Source of the DNA: Nautiliaceae bacterium | Lineage (GTDB): Bacteria > Campylobacterota > Campylobacteria > Campylobacterales > Nautiliaceae | Assembly: GCA_027062625.1 (NCBI GenBank) | Contig: JAMOSZ010000015.1 | Location: 1 to 49,496, forward strand | Length of the DNA stretch: 49,496 nucleotides | Direction of reading: 5' to 3' | Shown here: in pieces, positions 22,631 through 33,200 of the stretch | Layout: each line of letters begins with the position of its first letter | Numbering within the stretch: the stretch's first letter is position 1 | Program-made: the position numbers and the translations under genes | Notes under the pieces: generated by a model | What the model was told of the DNA's origin: nothing | Database searches by the model: none | Seen by the model: only the letters and a program-made list of their open reading frames with translations

Positions 22631-24304
22631 TTATCTATCTAAATCACCCTGACAGATATGCATACTTCCATAAAGAAGCGGAATATCTGATAGGGTATGT
22701 CCTGGTAATAACTCTTCTAAAACTTTTGTATGATTTACACTTGGTGCTTTTAACTTTAATCTATAAGGAGTTGTCGCTTTTGGTTTTGTCACAAGATGCA
22801 TAAGCACCTCACCTCTTGCCCACTCAACTCTGGTAACTGCTTCACCTTCTGGGAGTCTTTTTGGCATTTTAACAAGATGATCTTTCTTAGGGTCCATCTC
22901 TCCTGCTTCAACTCCTTCTTCAATTTTCTTCATAGCCTGTTTAATCAAATCAATTGCTTGGTCAACCTCTTTTACAATAATATAAAGTCTATCTCTTGCA
23001 TCCCCATTTTCACAAGTTACATAATCTATTTCAAGTTCCCCATAAGCTGCATAAGGTTCATCAATTCTTACATCAATTTTTGCGCCACTTGCCCTTGCAA
23101 TTGGACCTGCAAGATAATACTTTTCAACATCTTTTAAACTAAATTTTCCAGCATCTTTTGCTCTAACGCTCATAAGAGGGTTTTTTAAGAAAATATCTTC
23201 AATATCTGGTTTTATAGTTTCCCATTTTTTAATAGCTTTATTTATTTCATCAAACCAAGCTTTATAATCATTTAAAGGATATCTAACTCCACCTGGTTCT
23301 ATGCAAGAAGTTGCAATTCTTGCACCTGAATAATCTTCAAGAACATCTAAGAAATATTCTCTTACATCAAGACACCACATCAAGAATGTTTGAAGCCCCA
23401 TTGTTCCAAAAAATCCACCCATTGAAATAAGATGAGATGCAATTCTTCCAGTCTCTCCTAAAATAACTCTCATATACTTTGCAAAAGGAGTTATCTCTTT
23501 TCCAGCAATCTCTTCAACTGCCTGAGAATAACAAATCATAGGGTTTGGGTTATCCATAAAGCAAATTCTCTCAACCGCAACAATTGCACCTATAAAATCT
23601 TTTCTCTCAGCAAGATGTTCTAACGCCCTCCAAACATAACCAATATCTGGTTCTACTTTTTCAATGTTTTCACCATTTACGAATACTTTTAATCTAATTG
23701 GACCACTTGCTGGGTGAGTTGGTCCCCAATGAAGCACTGTTCTACTTCCCTCATGCCCCATTGTTTTTTCATGCTCTTCATACTCTTTGAAAAACTCTTC
23801 TGTAATTGCATTTACATTTTCAATAAGGTTTTTTTCATGCTCTTTCCAATCAAAATCTTTTCTAAATGGATATTTTCCATAATAATCTCTACTTATTAAG
23901 AAATATCTTAAATTTGGATGACCTACAAATTTTACTCCATAAGTTGAATATGCTTCAAGCTCATGATAATCAGCACTTGGAAATTCTGGGGTAATTGAAT
24001 CAATCTCACAATTTTCTAAATTTCTTGGTAAATCTACTTTTAGCCAAACATTAACTTTTTCTTTCTCTTTACTTGAAACTGATGGATTTAAACTTTCAAG
24101 AAAATAATTTACTTCAATTCTATCTTCATCAATAAAATCTGTTGGTGAAACGGTTGAACAAGTTTTAATGCCTGCTTTTTTTAATTCTCTTACAAGAGGA
24201 AGCAAATCTTCTTTATTTTTTAATTTTGCTTTTACCCAAGATTTATAATCCTCTACATACTCTACATCAAATTTTGAAATAATATTTTTAATCTCTTCTC
24301 TCAT
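22631..24304 (-). CDS. nuoCD: fused complex I subunit CD with hydrogenase-like [CxxD] motifs
   Basis: 557 aa. Residues ~1-170 are the NuoC (30-kDa) part, ending in LISRDYYGKYPFRKDFDW; residues ~183-557 are the NuoD (49-kDa) part from GHEGSRTVLHWGPTHPAS. In Campylobacter these are separate genes. The D part is odd. VERICFMDNPNPM (C248, D251) lines up without gaps with the RICGIC motif of [NiFe] hydrogenases, and the C-terminus SMHICQGDLDR (C551, D554) with DPCxxCxxR. So the first Cys of each pair is kept and the second is Asp. The quinone-contacting His of HPSTH and Tyr of the RxDY motif in ordinary NuoD are replaced (HPASG; F249). Electron acceptor chemistry may therefore differ from quinone reduction in standard complex I. 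Confidence 0.92.
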   Translation of the reverse strand: MREEIKNIISKFDVEYVEDYKSWVKAKLKNKEDLLPLVRELKKAGIKTCSTVSPTDFIDEDRIEVNYFLESLNPSVSSKEKEKVNVWLKVDLPRNLENCEIDSITPEFPSADYHELEAYSTYGVKFVGHPNLRYFLISRDYYGKYPFRKDFDWKEHEKNLIENVNAITEEFFKEYEEHEKTMGHEGSRTVLHWGPTHPASGPIRLKVFVNGENIEKVEPDIGYVWRALEHLAERKDFIGAIVAVERICFMDNPNPMICYSQAVEEIAGKEITPFAKYMRVILGETGRIASHLISMGGFFGTMGLQTFLMWCLDVREYFLDVLEDYSGARIATSCIEPGGVRYPLNDYKAWFDEINKAIKKWETIKPDIEDIFLKNPLMSVRAKDAGKFSLKDVEKYYLAGPIARASGAKIDVRIDEPYAAYGELEIDYVTCENGDARDRLYIIVKEVDQAIDLIKQAMKKIEEGVEAGEMDPKKDHLVKMPKRLPEGEAVTRVEWARGEVLMHLVTKPKATTPYRLKLKAPSVNHTKVLEELLPGHTLSDIPLLYGSMHICQGDLDR

Positions 24305-24313
24305 CTCTCACCC

Positions 24314-24787
24314 CTAAAATTTCATTTGTTTCCATAAGCCACCTTGACTTGAAGCTGATGGCTCACCTCTTTTAATTTTTTCTTTAAGTTCTTCAAGTCC
24401 TGCAATAATTGCCTCTGGTTTTGGAGGACATCCAGCAACAAATACATCAGCTGGCAAAATCTCTGTCATATTTTTAATAACCGATTCACTATCATTATAA
24501 GGACCTCCATCATAAGCACACGCCCCAATTGCCACAACATACCTTGGTTCTGGCATTTGCTCATAAGTCCTAAGAAGTGCTGGAAGGATTTTTTTGCTTA
24601 CAAGCCCAGTAATAAAAATAATATCAGCCTGCCTTGGAGTTGGAGTCATAATATATCCATATCTCTCCCAATCATACCTTGGTCCCATAGCCGCAAGCAT
24701 CTCCAATGAACAACACCCGCTACAAAAATGAACAATCCAAGGACTTTTGCTTCTTGCATAGTTAAAAAAATCAAGCACCTTTAACAT
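24314..24787 (-). CDS. nuoB: complex I subunit B, [4Fe-4S] cluster N2
   Basis: 157 aa. The cluster N2 ligands are present: CSGCCSLEM (the tandem CC), GACAYDGGPY and AGCPPKPEA. It passes electrons to the active-site cavity formed with NuoD. YGYIMTPTPRQADIIFITGL is the usual middle segment. Its ATG overlaps the nuoA stop by 17 nt. Confidence 0.95.
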   Translation of the reverse strand: MLKVLDFFNYARSKSPWIVHFCSGCCSLEMLAAMGPRYDWERYGYIMTPTPRQADIIFITGLVSKKILPALLRTYEQMPEPRYVVAIGACAYDGGPYNDSESVIKNMTEILPADVFVAGCPPKPEAIIAGLEELKEKIKRGEPSASSQGGLWKQMKF

Positions 24788-25127
24788 TTCTAAACTCCTT
24801 TGAATTTCTATACTCTTTCATACTAACTGTAATTGCCGTAAACAATAAAAATCCAAATACCATCGCCCAATGAAGAGCCTCTTTATTGTCTGCAAAAACA
24901 AATAAGCTAAAAAACAATCCAGCCATATCAAACACAATAAAAGCAATTGCAAAAATAAAATAACTAAAATTCGCTTTCATTGGCACTTCACTACTTGGAG
25001 GAAGCCCACACTCAAAATGGTCATTTTTAATCTCCCCTGGATTATAAGGAGCAACAGCAATACCCAAAAAGTAAAGAAGTAAAACACCACCTAAAATACC
25101 ACTTGCAAAAATTAAAATAGTTTCCAT
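24771..25127 (-). CDS. nuoA: complex I subunit A
   Basis: 118 aa with three membrane helices and the NuoA loop signature KNDHFECGLPPSSEVPMKANFSY (shortened here: the Cys-Gly pair and Pro-rich turn are the key residues), followed by FIVFDMAGLFFSLFVF. It is the first gene of the ten-gene operon. ATAAGGAGAG stands before the ATG. Confidence 0.95.
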   Translation of the reverse strand: METILIFASGILGGVLLLYFLGIAVAPYNPGEIKNDHFECGLPPSSEVPMKANFSYFIFAIAFIVFDMAGLFFSLFVFADNKEALHWAMVFGFLLFTAITVSMKEYRNSKEFRNVKGA

Positions 25128-25167
25128 TAACTCTCCTTATGAAAATAGGACTTTTTTTCTATTTTTT

Positions 25168-25173
25168 ATTATA
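25168..25173 (-). promoter_or_regulatory. putative -10 box of the nuo operon
   Basis: TATAAT in CTTATAATAAAAAATAG, 40 nt before the nuoA ATG. A ten-base T-run lies about 15 nt further upstream, in place of a -35. This is the only promoter I see for the 9.5-kb operon, in the 117-bp gap after the AAA ATPase gene. Confidence 0.55.
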
Positions 25174-25244
25174 AGAAAAATTTATAAAAAAAAAAGAAGT
25201 AGGTATTAAATGATTATTAAATTTTACCAAAAAGTTACTTAAAG

Positions 25245-26876
25245 TTACACTGAAAACCCAACTTCTTTATACCCTCCAAAATCACTCTTTAACTCTTTTT
25301 CAATAACCTCAACAAAATCGCTAACTCTAAAAACATCATCCCCTCTCATAGCAACTTTTAAAGCCGTATTTTTAATAACTACCTCAATTTGAGCTCCCGT
25401 TAGAGGGTATTTTGCCAATTTATTTACATCAAATCCATCTTCATATTTTGCCTCTTTTGGAAGTTTTATTTTCCAAAGTTTTACTCTATCTTTAAAAGAT
25501 GGTTTTTCAAATTTAACCTTAAAATCAAACCTCCTTGAAAAAGCCTCATCAATTGTCTCTAAAAGGTTAGTAGTAGCAATTAATATCCCATCAAATCTCT
25601 CAATTTGTTCTAAAAAAATATTTTGCATTTGATTGTGCATTTTATCTGCACTACTTATTGCATGAGTGCTTCTTGAAGAGAGAAATTGATCAGCTTCATT
25701 TAAAAGCAAAACCGGAGGAGTTTTTAGCTTATCGCTAATTTCATAATACTCATCAAAAAGCCTTCTTACATTCTTTTCACTCTCTCCAACATAAGCTGAG
25801 AGTATCTTACTTGAATCAAGCGATAAAATTGGCTTATTTAAAACATTTGCAATTGCATAAGCGCTCATAGTTTTTCCAGTCCCTGCTGGACCATAAAACA
25901 AAATCTTAGCGCTCATTATATTATCTTTTATCCCCCACTTTTTCAATTTCTCCAAAACTTTCTCATCAAATTGAGATAAAAATGTATCAATACTTTTTTT
26001 AGTAGCCTCTGATAAAATCAAATCACTTAAAGTAACACTTGGTTCTAACAAATCAAACATTGTATCTTTAATTAAAATATTAATTTTATGATTTTTCCTT
26101 GAAGAGACTAAATTTTCTAAAATATTATCAGTAATATAATACCTTCTACCTCCACCAAAAAAGTCACTCTCTTCAAAATCAATAAGCCCTTCATTTACTA
26201 ACTTTGAGTCTAAATCAACCAAAGAGATATTATCAATCATCTCTTCTAAATCATCACTAACAACTCCAAGTAAAGTTTCTAACACTCTTATATCATCATT
26301 ACTTCTTAAAAACTCTTCTCTTAAAAGCAAAAAGAAAATAATTTCTTCTTTTTTACTAAGCTCTAAACTTCTTAATAAATCAACTAAAAAAATTACCTCT
26401 TTTGTAGCAGATAATCTTTTTGCAATTCTTGTCTCAATAAGTCCTATTTTCTTTTTTAGAAAAGGAATTTTTATGGAGTGTTTGTTCTTTTTTTTGTGCA
26501 AATATAATTTATAATAAAGCTCAGCCCTCTCAAACTGCTCTTTTAAAAATTGAGATTCCTTTTCATAAGGAGAATCAATAACCTCAACATCCTCTTTATA
26601 TTCTAAAATTTCAAAAAACAAAGGAGAGAGTGAAATAGACTTAAAATATAAATCAAATAAAGAATTGCTATAAAACTCAACATTTACAAGCTCTTTTTCA
26701 TACAATTTTTTAATAATTTCTAGTTCATCTTTATCAAGTTTTACCAAATTCTTTACCGATACAACACTTTTATTATCTAACTTAGCTTTAAGCAAAGCCT
26801 TTAATATATCTAACTCTTTATCTGATAAAATAGCAAAATTAGTCTCTTGTGGATTTTGTAAAAATTTATATAGCAT
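25245..26876 (-). CDS. AAA-family ATPase
   Basis: 543 aa. The first ~280 residues are helical and of unknown fold. The AAA module follows: Walker A FYGPAGTGKT (329-336), pore-loop-like KILSAYVGESEKNVRRLF, Walker B VLLLNEADQF with Asn where classical AAA proteins have Asp, sensor 1 ILIATTN, and the arginine finger region AFSRRFDFKVKFEKP. The presence of a full AAA core and C-terminal lid (LTGAQIEVVIKNTALK) suggests a hexameric unfoldase or remodeller of the COG0464 group; no protease domain is attached. AAAAAGGAG precedes the ATG. It is not obviously linked to nuo, which has its own promoter. Confidence 0.8.
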   Translation of the reverse strand: MLYKFLQNPQETNFAILSDKELDILKALLKAKLDNKSVVSVKNLVKLDKDELEIIKKLYEKELVNVEFYSNSLFDLYFKSISLSPLFFEILEYKEDVEVIDSPYEKESQFLKEQFERAELYYKLYLHKKKNKHSIKIPFLKKKIGLIETRIAKRLSATKEVIFLVDLLRSLELSKKEEIIFFLLLREEFLRSNDDIRVLETLLGVVSDDLEEMIDNISLVDLDSKLVNEGLIDFEESDFFGGGRRYYITDNILENLVSSRKNHKINILIKDTMFDLLEPSVTLSDLILSEATKKSIDTFLSQFDEKVLEKLKKWGIKDNIMSAKILFYGPAGTGKTMSAYAIANVLNKPILSLDSSKILSAYVGESEKNVRRLFDEYYEISDKLKTPPVLLLNEADQFLSSRSTHAISSADKMHNQMQNIFLEQIERFDGILIATTNLLETIDEAFSRRFDFKVKFEKPSFKDRVKLWKIKLPKEAKYEDGFDVNKLAKYPLTGAQIEVVIKNTALKVAMRGDDVFRVSDFVEVIEKELKSDFGGYKEVGFSV

Positions 26877-26892
26877 ATGGCTCCTTTTTGTT

Positions 26893-26898
26893 TATAAT
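26893..26898 (+). promoter_or_regulatory. putative -10 box of rsmE
   Basis: TATAAT in TGTTTATAATATAATTTTATC, with a second overlapping match at 26898-26903, 20-25 nt before the rsmE ATG. The divergent AAA ATPase gene must use nearly the same 46 bp; its own -10 candidates (TATATT/TATTAT) overlap this box on the minus strand. Confidence 0.5.
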
Positions 26899-26923
26899 AT
26901 AATTTTATCAAAAAAGGATAAAG

Positions 26924-27580
26924 ATGCAGTTTGTATATTATGAAAATCCAACTTCTTACATTACACTAAAAGGGGAGCTTCACAAATACCTTTTTAAAGT
27001 AAGAAGAGCAAAAAAAGATGAAATAATAAACATACGAAACTTAAAAGATGACTACCTTTATCAATATGAAATTATAGAAATTAATAAAAAAGAAGCTACT
27101 TTAAAATTAAAAGAAAAAATTCTAAAACCCAACAAACCTCAAAAATTTTTCCACCTTGGATGGTGTATGATTGACCCTAAAAACATAGAAAAGACACTCC
27201 CTACTTTAAATGAAATTGGAGTTAGTAAGATAAGCTTTGTTTATTGTGATTTTTCTCAAAAAAATTTTAAACTCAATTTAGAAAGAATTAAAAAAATTTT
27301 AATCAATTCATCCCAACAATGCGGAAGAAGCGACATAATTGAAATTGAGATACTAAATTCTACCGATGAATTTAAAAAAAAGTATCCAAATTTTATAGCG
27401 GTTGATTTTAATGGCAAAGAGATTGAGTGTAAAGAGTATAAAAAGCCTTTTTTAATAGGACCTGAGGGAGGATTTTCTAAAAAAGAGAGAGAGATGTTTG
27501 ATCAAAAAGTGAGATTAAAAGGGTTTATTTTAAGAAGTGAGAGTGCTGCTTGTGCTATTGCAAGTAAAATTTTACTTTAA
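26924..27580 (+). CDS. rsmE: 16S rRNA (uracil(1498)-N(3))-methyltransferase
   Basis: 218 aa. N-terminal PUA-like part ([14 protein letters not shown]), then the SPOUT methyltransferase with its knot motifs [14 protein letters not shown] and [18 protein letters not shown]. It methylates N3 of U1498 in 16S rRNA with SAM. A single-gene plus-strand unit with AAAAAAGGAT before the ATG. Its stop overlaps the convergent rdgB stop by 9 nt. Slightly shorter than E. coli RsmE (243). Confidence 0.92.
   Translation: MQFVYYENPTSYITLKGELHKYLFKVRRAKKDEIINIRNLKDDYLYQYEIIEINKKEATLKLKEKILKPNKPQKFFHLGWCMIDPKNIEKTLPTLNEIGVSKISFVYCDFSQKNFKLNLERIKKILINSSQQCGRSDIIEIEILNSTDEFKKKYPNFIAVDFNGKEIECKEYKKPFLIGPEGGFSKKEREMFDQKVRLKGFILRSESAACAIASKILL
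27562..27577. terminator. palindrome at the convergent rsmE/rdgB junction
   Basis: AAGTAAAATTTTACTT is a perfect 16-bp palindrome covering the rdgB stop (27572-27574) and ending just before the rsmE stop (27578-27580). As RNA it folds to a 6-bp stem with a 4-nt loop on either strand. It has no U-run. Confidence 0.3.
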
Positions 27581-28156
27581 CACATCTAAAATAAGTTTAG
27601 CAAGAGTTAGTGCTTTGAATCTATGAGAAATTTTATCTTTAATCTCACTATCAAGCTCCCCTAATGTCTTATCAAATCCATTTGGAATAAAAATTGGATC
27701 ATACCCAAAGCCTTTTTCTCCTCTTTTGGTATCAATTACTCTTCCTCTCATAAATCCGTGAGTAGTAAATATCCCATAAGGGGTAGCAAGCGCAATTGCG
27801 GATGTATAAAAAGCTTTTGAAGTTTTGATATTTCTTTTTTTAAGCTCACTAATTAATTTTTCTAAATTTTCCTTATCACTTGCTCCATCTCCTGCATACC
27901 TTGCTGAATAAATCCCAGGCTCTCCATCTAACGCTTCTACACTAATACCACTATCATCAGCCAATACAATATCATTTGGAAAAAATTTAGCAACTTCTTT
28001 TGCCTTAATAACTGCATTCTCTTTAAAACTTTTACCATCTTCTTTTATCTCAAAAGGCTTTACAAAATCACTATACACAAAAACATCATACCCTCTTAAA
28101 ATCCTCTTTATCTCCTCTAATTTACCTTTATTTTGACTCGCTATAATTATTCTCAT
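27572..28156 (-). CDS. rdgB: XTP/dITP diphosphatase (non-canonical purine NTP pyrophosphatase)
   Basis: 194 aa from the ATG at 28156 with AAAGGAG 5 nt upstream; an in-frame codon at 28213 would overlap the EAL gene. Family motifs: [39 protein letters not shown] (shown in part; the DDSG and SARY elements bind substrate) and [11 protein letters not shown]. It hydrolyses dITP and XTP to monophosphates, cleaning the nucleotide pool. It follows the EAL-protein gene after 10 bp. Confidence 0.95.
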   Translation of the reverse strand: MRIIIASQNKGKLEEIKRILRGYDVFVYSDFVKPFEIKEDGKSFKENAVIKAKEVAKFFPNDIVLADDSGISVEALDGEPGIYSARYAGDGASDKENLEKLISELKKRNIKTSKAFYTSAIALATPYGIFTTHGFMRGRVIDTKRGEKGFGYDPIFIPNGFDKTLGELDSEIKDKISHRFKALTLAKLILDVLK

Positions 28157-28166
28157 AAAATCTCCT

Positions 28167-30236
28167 TTATAAAGGTTTTGGAGGGGAGAAATAATAGCCT
28201 TGAAAATAATCAACTCCCATTGATTTTAAAAGCTCAAATATCTCCTCACTCTCTACAAACTCAGCAATTGTTTTTATATTCATCTCTTTTGCGAAAGAGA
28301 CAATTGTTTTAATCATAATTCTTGATTGGGTATCTTCTAAAATATTTTTTATCAAACTTCCATCAATCTTAACCCCATCTGGATGGAGTTTTAAAAGATA
28401 ATCAAAATTACTATACCCACTCCCAAAATCATCAATATAAATCTTACATCCAATTGATTTAACTTTATTTAAAAATTCTTTTACTTTCTCCGATTTTGAA
28501 ACATCTTCGTTTTCAACTATTTCAAAAGTTATTCTCTGAGGCTTTTCAAAGCAACTAAGCTTACTTATAATCTCCTCTCTCATCTTCTCATCATCAATAT
28601 CCTCTAATGAGAGATTTATTGAGACATTTATACCTTTTTTCTTTACAATATCCAAAACTTTATTAAACATAATATGAGTTATATCCAAGTAAAGCATAGA
28701 TTTTCTTGCAATATCTAAAAAGAAATATGGCGAAATTACCTTACCATCTTCATCAATCATCCTAACAAGTGCTTCATATTTTACAACTCTTTTATTTTTA
28801 TCAACAATTGGTTGAAAAAATGGCTCAATTCTATTCTCTTTTATAGCTTTTTTTAATTTTTTAAGCCACAAAATTGTATCTTCATAACTCTTCTTAAAAG
28901 AATCTAAATCATCTCCAAGCACAATATCCTTTTTAATCTCTTTTGCTTTATTTAAAGCAACCTCAGCATTTAAATAATCTTTCTCAATAATACTTCCTCC
29001 AATTCTAAATTTTACAATAATTTCATTATTATCAATAATATAAGGTTCTTCTAAAAATTTCAAAATTTTAGAAGCTACAAAGAAAAACTTACCTCTTTCC
29101 ATTACATCATTAAATACTAACGCAAACTCATCAATATCAATATGATAAATCTCAAACTTATACTTCCTAGCAAGTTTTTTTAGTCTATTTGAGACTTCAA
29201 GTATCAGTTTATCCGCAATCTCCGTTCCAAAATAGTTGTTAATTTCTCTAAATTTATCAATATTAACAAGCATTAAGGCTCTTTTTTTATAATCTTCTAA
29301 AAATTTATTTCTGTTTGGAATATGAGTAATTGAATTATAATAGAGTTTATGGAAAAGTTCTTTTTTATACTCTTTAATTGTTTCAATAGTTCTATTTATC
29401 ATAATCTTTAAATTTTCAAAATCTAAATAGTGCATTTTAACAAGCAAAGGCACATAAATACCTTTTGATACTTTCTCTTTAAAAAATTTTAAAATCTTAT
29501 CAATATCTGAAATTATGTTTTTATAAATCCTATACACAAGATAAATCCCTATACTAAGCACAAAAACAAGTAAAAAACCAGATATCATAAAAACCAATAA
29601 AACCTCTTTATTAACCTTAGAAATTGGCACAACAATAGACAAAATTCCTCTTAACTCTCCAACTTTATATCCAAAAGCTTTATTACCATACCTCTTAATA
29701 AGTTTTTTATAGATAAAAGGTGGCACATCCTTTTTTGGATCTCCGTGACATTTAAGACAAGATGGCTTTACTCTAAGAACATATGCATAATAAAGACGCT
29801 TTGTAAAATTACCATTTATCATAGAATGATAATTATATACTTCCCAAAACTCTTTTGCATTTTTATGAGTTTTAAAATAGTTTATCGCTTTTAAATCATA
29901 ATAAGTTGGCTTATCTTTTTGATTTCTATACCTATCAGAAACTTGCCTAATAAAAAACTCCCTACTATCAGAAATAATTTCAGCCGCTTCATTAGTAACT
30001 TTTGCAGGAGTACAAGCAAAAAAAGAGACATTTTTATCAAAAGGTTTTATATGAGTAGAAATTTTAGACAAATAGCCCCTGTAAGCGAGTATCGTAGTAG
30101 CAACCATTCTGGCTTTTTCAACTTCTTGCTTTACAAAAATATTATTTATCAAAAAATACAAAAGCCAAAATGAAAAGATAACACTAACAAATACAATCAC
30201 AAATGCAACAAAGAGGTCTTGCTTTAACTTCTTCAT
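28167..30236 (-). CDS. membrane c-di-GMP protein: Tll0287-like heme sensor, degenerate GGDEF, EAL
   Basis: 689 aa. Membrane helix ~10-33, a periplasmic domain of the DUF3365/Tll0287 type with a CxxCH heme motif (C160-LK-C163-H164 in [10 protein letters not shown]), a second helix ~212-236, then GGDEF and EAL domains. The GGDEF signature is HIDIDEFAL, so the cyclase site is probably dead. The EAL domain looks active: [49 protein letters not shown] and FQGYYFSP. It should break down c-di-GMP in response to a redox or gas signal sensed by a c-type heme outside the membrane. A TATAAT only 11 nt before the ATG and no ribosome site suggest a nearly leaderless mRNA, unless it is read through from the RND operon. 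Confidence 0.85.
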   Translation of the reverse strand: MKKLKQDLFVAFVIVFVSVIFSFWLLYFLINNIFVKQEVEKARMVATTILAYRGYLSKISTHIKPFDKNVSFFACTPAKVTNEAAEIISDSREFFIRQVSDRYRNQKDKPTYYDLKAINYFKTHKNAKEFWEVYNYHSMINGNFTKRLYYAYVLRVKPSCLKCHGDPKKDVPPFIYKKLIKRYGNKAFGYKVGELRGILSIVVPISKVNKEVLLVFMISGFLLVFVLSIGIYLVYRIYKNIISDIDKILKFFKEKVSKGIYVPLLVKMHYLDFENLKIMINRTIETIKEYKKELFHKLYYNSITHIPNRNKFLEDYKKRALMLVNIDKFREINNYFGTEIADKLILEVSNRLKKLARKYKFEIYHIDIDEFALVFNDVMERGKFFFVASKILKFLEEPYIIDNNEIIVKFRIGGSIIEKDYLNAEVALNKAKEIKKDIVLGDDLDSFKKSYEDTILWLKKLKKAIKENRIEPFFQPIVDKNKRVVKYEALVRMIDEDGKVISPYFFLDIARKSMLYLDITHIMFNKVLDIVKKKGINVSINLSLEDIDDEKMREEIISKLSCFEKPQRITFEIVENEDVSKSEKVKEFLNKVKSIGCKIYIDDFGSGYSNFDYLLKLHPDGVKIDGSLIKNILEDTQSRIMIKTIVSFAKEMNIKTIAEFVESEEIFELLKSMGVDYFQGYYFSPPKPL

Positions 30237-30247
30237 TTTTTAAAGAA

Positions 30248-30253
30248 ATTATA
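30248..30253 (-). promoter_or_regulatory. putative -10 box of the heme/EAL gene, giving a very short leader
   Basis: TATAAT on the minus strand (TTTGTTATAATTTCTTTAAAAA) ends 11 nt before the ATG at 30236. The expected start site leaves 3-6 nt of leader and there is no AGGAG-like sequence. Confidence 0.45.
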
Positions 30254-30267
30254 ACAAAATGGAGAGA

Positions 30268-33200
30268 TTAAATCTCCTCCATTCCGTATCTTATATGTTT
30301 TTCTTTTTTATGTTTAGAGATTAAATATCTCCAATAAAGAATTGGGACAACTATAACTGATAAAAGAGTAGAAGCAAGCACTCCAAAAATCAGTGCAACA
30401 GCAAGCCCTTGCCAAACTGGGTCTAAAACAATAACCAACGAAGCCAAAATAATTGCAAGTGCGGTTAGAATAATTGGTCTAAATCTTGTAGCTGCTGCTT
30501 CAATTATTGCTTCATTAATACTTCTACCTTGTTCTAACAACTCATCAGTAAAGTCAATAAGTAAAAGTGAATTTCTAACAACAATTCCAGCTAAGGCAAT
30601 AAATCCAATCATACTTGTTGCGGTAAAGTAAGTTTTACTATGGAAAAATGTTAATGTAATCCAATTCATTAGAGCATGTCCTGGAAGAACTCCTATAAAT
30701 GTTAGAGGAACCGCCGCAAGCACAATTCTTGGCACACGGAAATTTTTATAGTATGCAACCATCAATAGATAAATCAAGATAACCGCAACTCCAAATGCAC
30801 TTCCAAGATCACGAAATACATCAAAAGTAAGCTCCCACTCTCCTCCCCAAATTAAATCATACTTTTTACCAGTTTTCTCATCAATAGCTTGTAAATTAAG
30901 TCTTGGATTCCCATCATAAATAATTTTATATCCAGGAATTCCTTTTTCTTTTAAATAGTTAAAAATTTCAAGAAGTGCGTATAAACTTCCTCTTTTATCC
31001 ATCTCACCAGTTACCATTACCATTGGGCGAAGGTCTTTGCTTGTAATCATTCCATCAAACGGAGCTGGAATAATTTTTACTACTTCTTTTAAAGCAATAA
31101 GCTTTCCAGTAGTTGGTGACATAATTTTAATTTTATCAAGCTCCTCAATACTATCTCTTGCTTTTTTATCAAACCTTACAAAAATTCCAACCTGTTCTTT
31201 TTCACTTGGAATATGAGCAAGACTAATAACAGCACCCCTAATCCCCATTCCAAGAATTTTTGCAATTTGATCTGTTGTAATTCCATAAAGTGCCGCTTTT
31301 TCTTTATCTGGAATGATTTTATACTTGATAATTTGTCTATCTCTCATAATGTCAATATCAACAACTTTTGGAGTTTTTTTATAAATCTCTTCAATATAAT
31401 TTGCAAGTTTAAGTCTTCCCTCTTCATCCCCACCAAACACTTGCATAAGCAAAGTAGCAATAACTGGTGGTCCTGGTGGGTCTTCTACTAATTTGATGTT
31501 GGCGTTATAAAAACTACATTTACTTTGAATAATAGGTCTTAAACGACTAACCATATCAATTGAACTCTCTTTTCTACCTTTCTCTTTTGGATATAAATTT
31601 ACCCTAATCTCTCCATAATTCTCACCCTGCTTCATAGAGCTACCTCTTAAAAGCCCGTTAAAATCAACAACTCCACTAATTCCAATAAATTGCTCAAAAT
31701 CGTGAATTTCTGGTTCTTTGCTTAAAATATCAGCCACACAATTGCTAACTTGGGTAGTAGCATCAATACTACTTCCCTTTGGCAAGTCAATAGTGATATT
31801 GAATGTATTTTTATTTGCACTTGGAAGCATCTTAAATAAAACTATCTTAAACACAGGCAAAGCCATACTTCCAAGTAACGCAACAATTAAAACCGTAAAG
31901 AATATAGCTCTTTTTAAAGTTGAATTTAATAAAGGTTCAAGTATTCCTTTAAAGATTTTGTAAGTTTTTGTCTTTCTAATATCAAATGGCTCTTTATTAT
32001 GTTTATGCTCTGGCAAAAATTTAACCGCAGCCCATGGAGTAAAAATATATGCAACAAAAAGCGATGCAATCATAGCAACAGGAACATTAAAAGGAATTGG
32101 TCTCATATAAGGACCCATCATACCAGTAACGAAAAACATTGGCACAAACGCTAAAATAATAGCCAAAGTTGCTATATTTGTAGGATTACCAATCTCATTT
32201 GTCGCATAAATTGCCGCATATTCACGAGGTTTATCTCCAATTTCAAAATGTCTATGAATATTTTCAATAACAATAATTGCACTATCTACCAAAAGTCCAA
32301 GTGAGAGGATAAGTGCAAAGAGTGTAATTCTATTTATTGTTTGTCCAGCAAGCATTCCAATAAAGAGTGTGATTGAGAGAATAAGTGGAACCGTGAATAA
32401 AACTATCGCAGCCTCTCTTATTCCAAGCATTAATACAAGTAAAATAAAGATAATCACAAGTGAGATAAATAAGTGATAAATAAGCTCATTAACCGCGTGA
32501 TTTGCTTTTTCTCCATCATTTCTGGTAATGTAAACTTTAACATCTTTTGGAAGAGTTTTTTTAAGCTCTTCCATCTTCTTAATCACCGCCTCAGCTACAA
32601 ATACCGCATTGCTTCCTCTTTTTTTAGCAATAAAGATAGTTACTTGATTTAGCTTCTGACCAACTGGAAATTTATTAACTTCCTTTCCAGCAATCAAAGG
32701 GTCAACATAAAATGCTTTTCCACCCTCAAAGTAAGTTTTATGTTTATGTTGATAATCAACTCCATCTTCAACTTTTGCAATGTCTTTTATATAAATTGGT
32801 CTTCCCATATAGTTTGCAACAATTAAATTTTCAACATCTTTTACCGATTTGATAAATCCATCAAATTCAACTGGAATTGAATACTTTTTATTATCAGTCC
32901 CACCAAGTGGATAATCAACATTTGCTCCTTTTAGAGCCATTGCTATTTGACCAAGTGAGAGATGATAAGCTGCAAGTTTTTGAGGGTCAACTATAATATT
33001 AAATTGTCTCTTATGTCCCCCCTTAATTCCTACAATACTTACATTCTTAACCTCAGCAAGTGGGCTTAGAAGTCTTTGAGCGATTCTATAAAGCTGAGCA
33101 TCATTGTAAGTTTTACTTGATAAAGCAAAAGTAACAATTGGCACTTCATCAATATCAATAGGTTTTACAAGAGGAGGCATAACCCCTTTTGGCATTTTAT

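Noticed and set aside
24771-26876. AAA ATPase (25245-26876) as part of the nuo operon or its assembly factor
   Set aside because: There is a 117-bp gap with a good nuo promoter between them and no complex-I assembly motif; linkage may be positional only.
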